From assembly GCA_020833085.1 (NCBI GenBank), contig JAJHQY010000009.1:1-12672 (forward strand): a DNA stretch of 12,672 nucleotides, written 5' to 3'. Made by a program: the position numbers and the translations under genes. Source of the DNA: Desulfurococcaceae archaeon. GTDB taxonomy: Archaea; Thermoproteota; Thermoprotei_A; Sulfolobales; Desulfurococcaceae. The notes beneath the pieces are model-generated. The model searched no databases, was not told the origin of the DNA, and saw nothing but the letters and a program-made list of their open reading frames with translations. Numbering within the stretch: the stretch's first letter is position 1; each line of letters starts with the position of its first letter. This document shows, piece by piece, positions 7,688 to 12,672 of the stretch.

Positions 7688-8830
7688 CTACCTCGAATTA
7701 GCCTCTCTCTGAGCTAAGTCGAGAAGTATTTTCCTTAGCTCCTCGAAAGGGGCATTAGTTCTTAAACCTCTCACCTCCATGTGTGTTCTCGTGGCTTTAA
7801 AGCCTACTTCTCGAAGTCTACTAATGAGCACGCTTATTTTCGGCATATTAACTTTTAAAGCGCCACAGAGCCTGTCTAGCCTTATATATGGTGCATTGAT
7901 CTCTACTTCAGCGTTTAGAACTTCGAGAATTCTAGTAGTGTCTGGGTGAATAAAGCCAGCTTCTCTAGCCTTATTGAGTACTTCAGCGACGACTTTACTA
8001 CTACTAGTGCTACATATCCAGGTTCTCCCCAGTACAGTAGGTTTTCGCCCACTAATACAGAGTGGAGTGTCGTGAACGTCTTTAATATAGCCGCGTTCAA
8101 GAGTGTCTGTGCAGTACCATATATAGCCCAAACACTCGTTAAGCACTCTATAAGCCTTATTGTAGCTCCTATCGGCAACAAAGAACACTCTTATGTAGTG
8201 TCTATGAACTGCTGATAAGAGGGGTTTTAGAGCATAACCGAGCGCGGCGGCTCTCATCGCGACATTTGCTATCAGTAGTCTGAGTGCGTACTCTTTGTCA
8301 AAATCCACTTTAACACACTTATCCCAGTACCTAGTAAGTGTTTTGTGAGGGTGTGTGCACGATAAGGGCGCTAAGTCAGTTGCGGTTAAACCCATGTAAG
8401 CGCTCTTAGCGAGGGGTTTGAATACAGAGTCTATAAATGGCGCTGGGGAGCCGTAGGGGTCGACGTCAATGTAGTCTACTAGCACTCCCGAGAATACGAG
8501 CATATTTAGTAGAGTATTTGCCTCTTGATTAAATGCTTCTAATGAACCCTCTAATTTGTTTAGTGAGATATTTCTCTTAATGTAGTAGTAAGCCCTGGGG
8601 TCAATGTCGTTGAGAATACCATGACCACCGGCTTCCAAGCCCACTCTAATACCTCGTATACCAGTACCTGCTAGCAAGTCTACGAAGAAAAAGTCACGCT
8701 TACTAATAGTGGCCTTCAAGAAGAGCACTGTTAAGTCTCTGCTTACTACAGCGTGTGGATTATAAAACACGGGCATCCAGGCCGGCTCTATGCTCCCATC
8801 TTCTCTTCTATAGAGCTCTATTCGCGGCAC
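7688..8830 (-). CDS. trm1: tRNA (guanine(26)-N2)-dimethyltransferase Trm1
   Basis: Trm1 uses SAM to make N2-methyl and N2,N2-dimethylguanosine at position 26 of tRNA. Counted from the GTG at 8830, the 380 residues contain VFYNP (21-25), RDLTV (31-35), the SAM loop DLLAGTGIRGIR (51-62), NDIDPRA (74-80), the catalytic IDVDPYGSPAPF (121-132), TATDLAPL, RYWDK and LLSAVHRHYIRVFF, then the family C-terminal domain. The GTG at 8830 is the only ATG/GTG/TTG available in frame after an upstream TAA (8932-8930). However, the codons just before it read EIVKEGLAEII, continuing into VP, which matches the conserved Trm1 N-terminal EGxAxIxxP motif. The true product may therefore begin upstream at a non-standard codon (see findings). 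A TATA-like box lies at 8873-8880. Confidence 0.95.
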   Translation of the reverse strand: MPRIELYRREDGSIEPAWMPVFYNPHAVVSRDLTVLFLKATISKRDFFFVDLLAGTGIRGIRVGLEAGGHGILNDIDPRAYYYIKRNISLNKLEGSLEAFNQEANTLLNMLVFSGVLVDYIDVDPYGSPAPFIDSVFKPLAKSAYMGLTATDLAPLSCTHPHKTLTRYWDKCVKVDFDKEYALRLLIANVAMRAAALGYALKPLLSAVHRHYIRVFFVADRSYNKAYRVLNECLGYIWYCTDTLERGYIKDVHDTPLCISGRKPTVLGRTWICSTSSSKVVAEVLNKAREAGFIHPDTTRILEVLNAEVEINAPYIRLDRLCGALKVNMPKISVLISRLREVGFKATRTHMEVRGLRTNAPFEELRKILLDLAQREANSR

Positions 8831-8872
8831 AATTATCTCGGCGAGACCCTCTTTAACGATCTCCTCGTAACT

Positions 8873-8880
8873 GGATATAG
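8873..8880 (-). promoter_or_regulatory. TATA-like element upstream of trm1
   Basis: CTATATCC on the minus strand would place a transcription start near 8851, about 20 nt before the GTG at 8830. This favours the short form of Trm1 but conflicts with the upstream coding homology. The assignment is tentative. Confidence 0.4.
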
Positions 8881-8941
8881 AGAAAACGCCCAGGTCACAC
8901 CACCGGGCGCTATTGAGTGCGTGAGCTAATTATGCGAGCTG

Positions 8942-8991
8942 TCAGTCTGAGAGCTCTTCTTCACAGAGTCCGCCGGTTTACTACTCATCAC
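8942..8991 (-). ncRNA. C/D box 2'-O-methylation guide sRNA with its own promoter
   Basis: Read on the minus strand, a perfect C box GTGATGA (8991-8985) is followed by a 12-nt spacer GTAGTAAACCGG (8984-8973), D' CGGA (8972-8969), 4 nt, C' GTGAAGA (8964-8958, one mismatch to the consensus), a 12-nt spacer AGAGCTCTCAGA (8957-8946), and a perfect D box CTGA (8945-8942). Both spacers are exactly 12 nt and the total is 50 nt, as in typical archaeal C/D sRNAs. A strong TATA box (TTAAATA, 9027-9021) predicts a 5' end about 7 nt before the C box. By the N+5 rule the predicted targets are the fifth base (U) of CCGGUUUACUAC for D' and the fifth base (A) of UCUGAGAGCUCU for D; I could not place either in a known RNA. 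No clear terminal stem is present. Confidence 0.75.
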
Positions 8992-9020
8992 TTACTACTT
9001 TACTTTAAGCCGCAACTCCG

Positions 9021-9027
9021 TATTTAA
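9021..9027 (-). promoter_or_regulatory. TATA box for the C/D box sRNA
   Basis: GGGTTAAATAC on the minus strand contains a near-consensus archaeal TATA box, 16 bp after the end of the ATP-grasp gene. Its centre is 33 bp from the first base of the C box, so transcription should start near 8998. It is about 190 bp from the trm1 start, too far to be that gene's ordinary promoter, so the sRNA explains it best. Confidence 0.65.
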
Positions 9028-9042
9028 CCCGCTTCTCTCGGA

Positions 9043-9930
9043 TTAACGCTTTACTTTGTTAATAACGTGTTCAACTATGTAGTCGGGGGGATTTATACCA
9101 GTTGCTCTCCTTAAACCCTCCCAGTGTGGAAACGCGTTTACTTCGAGTACAAAGTACTTTCCCGTGACACTATCGTAGGCTATATCTACACCAGCGTATT
9201 CTAGTCCAAGTACTTTTGTCGCTCTTAACGCGAGCTCGTAGACTTCGGGCTCCTCTTCAATTTTAATAGCTACACCCTGAGCTCCTTGAGCTATATTAGT
9301 CTTCCAGTGACTACTAACTCTCTTCATAGCGCCTATTACTCGGTCTCCCACAACGAAGACTCTGTAGTCGTAACCGGGCTTCTCTAAATACACCTGGTAG
9401 TAACTGGGTATGCCTATGTTCCTCAGGCTCCTGGTAATACTAAATGCCGTGTCAGGATCACTTACTAGAGTACTCCCGAGACCTAGACTCCCCATGAGCG
9501 GCTTTAACACAGTCTTCTTCTTAGTAGTTACGAATTTCATAGCCGTAAAGGGATTCTCAGTTATGAGCGTCTCTGGCACGGGTATTCCACTCGCGTGTAG
9601 TCTGAGGAGGCACCTCCACTTATCTCGAGCTATAAAAGATGCTGTCGGATTATTCACGACTGGTACTTTCTGAGCCAGTGCTTCTAGTACGCCGAGTCTC
9701 TTCATGAAGACTTCTAGGCTCAAGAAGAACCCGATATTTCTCAGTATGGCGGCGTCTACATCGACTTCCTCTCTGCCGTGGTAAATACTCAGCCCCGTAC
9801 TAGTAATTACGGCGTCGAGTAAGTGTGTTCTCAGGTATACAGGTGTGTGATTTCTCCTCTCAATAGCCTCAAGTAGCTCCAGAGCGCTTTTGGCGGGTGT
9901 ACTCCTATACTCTATTACGGCTATTCTCAC
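9043..9930 (-). CDS. RimK-like ATP-grasp ligase (alpha-L-glutamate ligase family)
   Basis: Counted from GTG 9930, the protein has 295 residues. It shows a pre-ATP-grasp N-terminal domain (MRIAVIEYRS), KVPVVNNPTASFIARDKW (about 88-105), the ATP-grasp Gly-rich loop KPLMGSLGLGS (about 143-153), DYRVFVVGDRVIGAMKR, and the metal-binding EVNAFPHWEGLRRATG (about 263-278). Relatives join amino acids, often glutamate, to a carboxylate: RimK, LysX, MptN and CofF. The substrate here is not evident, and no lysine- or cofactor-biosynthesis neighbours are seen. The start was chosen because GGTGA (9940-9936) sits five bases before GTG 9930, leaving a first strand at the N-terminus. A GTG at 9939, which overlaps the upstream TGA by 4 nt, is the alternative and adds three residues. 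It is co-transcribed with the membrane protein. Confidence 0.85.
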   Translation of the reverse strand: MRIAVIEYRSTPAKSALELLEAIERRNHTPVYLRTHLLDAVITSTGLSIYHGREEVDVDAAILRNIGFFLSLEVFMKRLGVLEALAQKVPVVNNPTASFIARDKWRCLLRLHASGIPVPETLITENPFTAMKFVTTKKKTVLKPLMGSLGLGSTLVSDPDTAFSITRSLRNIGIPSYYQVYLEKPGYDYRVFVVGDRVIGAMKRVSSHWKTNIAQGAQGVAIKIEEEPEVYELALRATKVLGLEYAGVDIAYDSVTGKYFVLEVNAFPHWEGLRRATGINPPDYIVEHVINKVKR

Positions 9931-9935
9931 ACGCG

Positions 9936-9940
9936 TCACC
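9936..9940 (-). promoter_or_regulatory. Ribosome binding site fixing the ATP-grasp gene start
   Basis: GGTGA, whose last three bases are the TGA stop of the membrane-protein gene, lies five bases before the GTG at 9930. It favours that start over the GTG at 9939, which would overlap the ribosome binding site itself. Confidence 0.55.
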
Positions 9941-10256
9941 TAGTCAGGAAAAGGGAATATACTAGCACTAGTAGGATAATAGATGTGGCTGTTAGTACAG
10001 AGAGCAGCGTCCACGAGGCTAGTAGACCTATAAAGGCGCCTATAGACATTGAGAGCACCGCTATTAGTAAAACTCCCTGGAGCTCTCTAATACTCCCAGT
10101 TTTTTCGCAGTGAGAGAAGAGTGCAACTAGTACAATAGCGTAGAGGACTAGACACACGCCTACAGTAGTGATGTTACTAGGCGAGGCGACAAGTAAAGCT
10201 ACGGCAACTGCAAGTAGTACTTGTAGCAACACTAGTCTTCTCCTCGTCAGCTTCAT
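9936..10256 (-). CDS. Small four-helix membrane protein of unknown function
   Basis: This is a 106-residue, very hydrophobic protein with about four predicted transmembrane helices (residues 8-24, 31-48, 60-80 and 83-104). The basic N-terminus KLTRRR should stay in the cytoplasm, so both ends are probably inside. The short loop at 49-59 (HCEKTGSIREL) is the only clearly polar stretch. No family is recognised. The ATG at 10256 has a good Shine-Dalgarno GGTGA (10268-10264) and a TATA box at 10291-10300. Its stop codon lies inside the ribosome binding site of the downstream ATP-grasp ligase, so the two are almost certainly one transcript and may act together, for example with the ligase modifying a membrane-associated substrate; that link is inference only. 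Confidence 0.75.
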   Translation of the reverse strand: MKLTRRRLVLLQVLLAVAVALLVASPSNITTVGVCLVLYAIVLVALFSHCEKTGSIRELQGVLLIAVLSMSIGAFIGLLASWTLLSVLTATSIILLVLVYSLFLTR

Positions 10257-10290
10257 TTTTTCTCACCACGTACAAGCTGGTCTCCGGTAC

Positions 10291-10300
10291 CTAATAAAGT
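10291..10300 (-). promoter_or_regulatory. TATA box for the membrane protein/ATP-grasp operon
   Basis: ACTTTATTAG on the minus strand is centred about 40 bp upstream of the ATG at 10256, predicting a leader of about 14 nt that includes the GGTGA ribosome binding site. This separates the pair from the SIS-like gene, which ends at 10333. The A/T-rich stretch 10322-10343 around that gene's stop may contribute to transcription termination. Confidence 0.5.
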
Positions 10301-10332
10301 AGACGCTACACGGCTTTACTGTTTATTATTTA

Positions 10333-11250
10333 TTAATTAACATTACTGCACGGAGCGAGTAAGTAGTACGAGAGCATTGCTATGTAAATTCCGGCTTCGA
10401 GAGGGTCTGTATTTAATACTAGCTCTAGAACTGGATGAGTAGTTTTTGACTTAAACTCTCTTCTAATTCGCTCCTCAACGCTAGAAGAGACTAGTAGAGT
10501 CTTCTCTGCTCTCTCAGCGAACTCTAGTGGCGTGTAGTACACTAGTAAATTGTGTTTTCTAAGCGCGTGGACTAGTGTCAGCGCAGCTGGCTCGAGGAAC
10601 TTACTTGAAGTTACAGTTATAAGCTCTCTCGACTCTGCTATTTCCTCTAAAACGCCTCTGTAGCTCTCTACTAGTGAGCTGAGCACGGGAGTAAAGCCCT
10701 CTTCGCTGTGCTTTGCAAGTCTTAAACCTCGACTCTGTAGGTGATTCTTATACCTCTTTGCGAGTGCGTGGAAGACGGCGAGGCTCATTAGGAGTGAGGC
10801 CTCTACGAGATTACTAGCACTATAAGTACTGACGTTGTAATGCTTTAACAGCGCACGTAACCGCTCATCTAGCGGCGTGAGCGCGAAGGCTAAGTAGTTG
10901 TAGTCGAGAAGCCTAATCGCCTGTAGAGCAGAGATCAGTTTAGAGTACTCCTCCACGCTGAAAATAATCAGCGACCCCTTCTCCCGGTAGGGCAGTAGGT
11001 GAAGAGCAATCTCCTCTACTTCTCCAATTACGCACTTTAGAGTACTCGACATTACATTTAAGTACCAGTACAGCACACTAGCTGGTAAGTAGCCTAGACC
11101 GGTGTAAGTAGCGTAGAGGTCTCCACTAACTTGATTTAAAAAAATCTCGATTAGTTCAGAGTACTCTCTCGCCTTCTCTTCTACTCTCAGCAGTGCTCTC
11201 TCAGCTTGTTCTAGACAAGTGCTGTCTCTAAGCTTTTGCAACAACTGCAT
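10333..11250 (-). CDS. Divergent SIS-like (sugar isomerase-type) protein, function unknown
   Basis: The 305-residue protein has no confident family match by eye. Its pattern suggests two degenerate SIS domains. The first (about 42-165) has [19 protein letters not shown], where SIS proteins have a Gly-Ser-Ser turn and helix, and [18 protein letters not shown], where they have a Ser-x-Ser-Gly turn. The second (about 200-300) has [22 protein letters not shown] and ends in [26 protein letters not shown], resembling the end of two-domain SIS proteins. The Ser/Thr residues that bind phosphosugars are largely replaced, so enzyme activity is doubtful. An N-terminal helix (10-40) precedes the domains. 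The ATG at 11250 lies 40 nt inside the MTA phosphorylase gene. Downstream in-frame TTG codons at positions 3 and 4 change little, so the overlap seems real and the genes co-transcribed. Confidence 0.6.
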   Translation of the reverse strand: MQLLQKLRDSTCLEQAERALLRVEEKAREYSELIEIFLNQVSGDLYATYTGLGYLPASVLYWYLNVMSSTLKCVIGEVEEIALHLLPYREKGSLIIFSVEEYSKLISALQAIRLLDYNYLAFALTPLDERLRALLKHYNVSTYSASNLVEASLLMSLAVFHALAKRYKNHLQSRGLRLAKHSEEGFTPVLSSLVESYRGVLEEIAESRELITVTSSKFLEPAALTLVHALRKHNLLVYYTPLEFAERAEKTLLVSSSVEERIRREFKSKTTHPVLELVLNTDPLEAGIYIAMLSYYLLAPCSNVN

Positions 11251-12032
11251 TCTCTCTCATCCGGCTCACTGGGTAGTAGCTCTACTATTCTGGGTATTAG
11301 CTTCTTTACTTTAGTGATGTTCTCGCTCATAGTCCTCATAACCTCTTCGGCTGTAACTGGTTTCTCAGCCCACACGTCGTAGTCAGTTATCATTGCTATT
11401 GTAGCGTAGCATATCTGGGCTTCACAGGCCAGGTTTATTTCTGGTACTAGTGTCATGCCTATAATGTCAGCCTTAAAGACCTCTTTCCACACTCTACTCT
11501 CAGCTCTAGTACTGAAGCGGGGGCCCTCAATACACACATAAGTTCCTCTACTGTGAATTCTTATATCCGGAAACTCTGAGGCGGCTTTTAGAATTATTTT
11601 TCTCAAATGCTCGCAGAAGGGATCAGCCATACTCACGTGCGCTACTACTCCACCTTCGAAGAAAGTGTGAGCTCTAATACCCTTAGTCATGTCTATAAAC
11701 TGGTCTGGGACCACGAAGTCTCCTGGTCTATAGTCTTCTCTGAGACTACCCACGGCGGAAACAGCTAGTATCCACTTCACTCCCAGCGCCTTTAAAGCCC
11801 AGATGTTGGCTCTGTAGTTGACTCTGTGTGGTGGTATTCTGTGACCCCGTCCATGTCTAGCTAGAAAAGCTACTCTTCTCCCTCTGAGTTCTCCTACAAC
11901 TATGTTGTCACTAGGCATACCGTAGGGAGTGTATACTTTTATTTCTCTGACGTTTTCTATACCCGGTAGCTCGTAGAGGCCACTACCACCAATAATTCCT
12001 ATTTCAGCTTTGACCTGGGGCGGTACGAGCAC
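11211..12032 (-). CDS. mtnP: S-methyl-5'-thioadenosine phosphorylase
   Basis: The enzyme phosphorolyses methylthioadenosine (from polyamine and related pathways) to adenine and methylthioribose-1-phosphate; the Sulfolobus type also accepts purine nucleosides. Over 273 residues the protein shows [10 protein letters not shown] (11-20), [11 protein letters not shown] (32-42), the phosphate-binding [22 protein letters not shown] (59-80), VSAVGSLR (91-98), [18 protein letters not shown] (163-180), [14 protein letters not shown] (192-205) and TDYD (217-220). The ending [12 protein letters not shown] keeps the Cys-x-Cys disulfide motif known from hyperthermophilic crenarchaeal enzymes. The start is GTG at 12032, 4 nt after the phosphoribosyltransferase stop, with a GGTG Shine-Dalgarno in the end of that gene. 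The last 40 nt overlap the SIS-like gene. Confidence 0.96.
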   Translation of the reverse strand: MLVPPQVKAEIGIIGGSGLYELPGIENVREIKVYTPYGMPSDNIVVGELRGRRVAFLARHGRGHRIPPHRVNYRANIWALKALGVKWILAVSAVGSLREDYRPGDFVVPDQFIDMTKGIRAHTFFEGGVVAHVSMADPFCEHLRKIILKAASEFPDIRIHSRGTYVCIEGPRFSTRAESRVWKEVFKADIIGMTLVPEINLACEAQICYATIAMITDYDVWAEKPVTAEEVMRTMSENITKVKKLIPRIVELLPSEPDERECSCCKSLETALV

Positions 12033-12036
12033 GGTG

Positions 12037-12672
12037 CTACACCACGAGCTTGTAGACCTTTCTAGTCTCGTCGTACTTTAAAATATTCTTCTCTACTAGC
12101 ACTCTTAGTGCTCTCGTGTAGTAGACATCTCCGACATCGATACCGTACCACTCTTTGAAGGCGCCGACGATCTCGTCGTAAGTCCACTCCGTTTTACCCG
12201 TCTCCTTGTACGTCTCGGTGATCATTCTCTTAATGAACTGATAAGTGTCCTCCAACCTCGTCCACGGGTATTGAAACCACACCCACTCCTTGACTTCTAT
12301 GTAGTAGTAGTCTGGTTTGAACTTAGCAACGGGACTAATCCATTGGAGCGCGGCTGTCTTTACTTCCAGGGGCTTCCAGCTATCTCTAATGTAGTCTCTA
12401 GCGAGCATTAGAGTCTCACCAGTATCTACTATGTCGTCTACAACGAGTACTCTCAGCCCCCTCGCGTCTACTACATACGGGTACTTGAGAATAGCCCTCT
12501 CCTCAGCCTTAGCGGCCTCTGTCCAGTGCTGGCTCTGAACACTAAGGAGGTTCTCTACGCCGAGGAAATCGCAGAGCAATCTAGCAGGCACATAGCCGCC
12601 TCGCGCAACAGCCACGATTATGTCTGGCTTGTAGCCGTCTCTCGCAATTATGTCGGCTAAGTGCATTGACCA
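12037..12672 (-). CDS. Purine phosphoribosyltransferase, 5' end beyond the window
   Basis: This is a type I phosphoribosyltransferase, likely salvaging purine bases (hypoxanthine, xanthine or guanine) with PRPP. Numbered from an internal ATG at 12666, it shows [21 protein letters not shown] (15-35), the PRPP-binding [14 protein letters not shown] (73-86), and [18 protein letters not shown] (118-135), which resembles the base-binding end of archaeal purine PRTases. A C-terminal extension (about 150-209) looks like a small winged-helix domain ([30 protein letters not shown]). The frame is open to the window edge and reads WS just before MHLADII, where relatives continue a helix, so the true start is probably to the right of 12672. 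It sits 4 nt upstream of MTA phosphorylase, whose adenine product fits a salvage operon. The exact base specificity is unknown. Confidence 0.88.
   Translation of the reverse strand, partial: WSMHLADIIARDGYKPDIIVAVARGGYVPARLLCDFLGVENLLSVQSQHWTEAAKAEERAILKYPYVVDARGLRVLVVDDIVDTGETLMLARDYIRDSWKPLEVKTAALQWISPVAKFKPDYYYIEVKEWVWFQYPWTRLEDTYQFIKRMITETYKETGKTEWTYDEIVGAFKEWYGIDVGDVYYTRALRVLVEKNILKYDETRKVYKLVV

Noticed and set aside
7915..8215. 88-89 codon frames on both strands inside trm1
   Set aside because: They overlap conserved Trm1 coding sequence and show no protein-like features of their own.
1..12672. tRNA or rRNA genes, CRISPR repeats, insertion sequences, attachment sites
   Set aside because: Gaps between genes are all short (about 370 bp or less) and were read on both strands. 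No cloverleaf, repeat array, transposase or terminal inverted repeat was found.

Overview
The window reads as chromosomal DNA from a hyperthermophilic archaeon of the Thermoproteota (Crenarchaeota), probably Desulfurococcales-like. The evidence is the gene content: GatD/GatE amidotransferase, Nop5 and fibrillarin, ribosomal protein S30e, an archaeal-type Trm1 and a Sulfolobus-type MTA phosphorylase. Archaeal TATA boxes about 38-50 bp upstream of starts, GTG and TTG starts, and very tight gene packing agree with this. The genus cannot be fixed from sequence reading alone. No insertion sequence, CRISPR array, tRNA or rRNA was seen. The window is core chromosome, mostly about RNA modification, translation and purine salvage.

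Layout. Positions 1-129 hold a candidate C/D box sRNA (minus strand) downstream of gatE. Positions 130-3400 are the minus-strand gatD-gatE operon, which makes Gln-tRNA(Gln) by amidation. A short unlisted gene, rps30e (3514-3681, minus), is divergent from the plus-strand pair nop5-flpA (3768-5717); one palindromic TATA element may serve both directions. A second plus-strand pair follows: an archaeal HTH regulator and a THEP1-type NTPase (5810-7263), translationally coupled through a TTGA overlap. The rest is minus strand. It comprises a DUF167/YggU protein (7250-7585), trm1 (7688-8830), a well-formed C/D box sRNA with its own promoter (8942-8991), an ATP-grasp ligase with a four-helix membrane protein (9043-10256), a divergent SIS-like protein, MTA phosphorylase, and a 5'-truncated purine phosphoribosyltransferase running off the right edge.

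How the genes fit together. Nop5 and fibrillarin are two of the three core proteins of the archaeal C/D box 2'-O-methylation particle, and the same window appears to encode two guide RNAs for it. Trm1 adds m2,2G26 to tRNAs, GatDE matures Gln-tRNA, and S30e is a ribosomal protein. MTA phosphorylase and the phosphoribosyltransferase form a base-salvage unit. The least explained parts are the SIS-like protein, the membrane protein/ATP-grasp pair, and the start of trm1: its conserved N-terminal motif lies upstream of the only canonical start codon.
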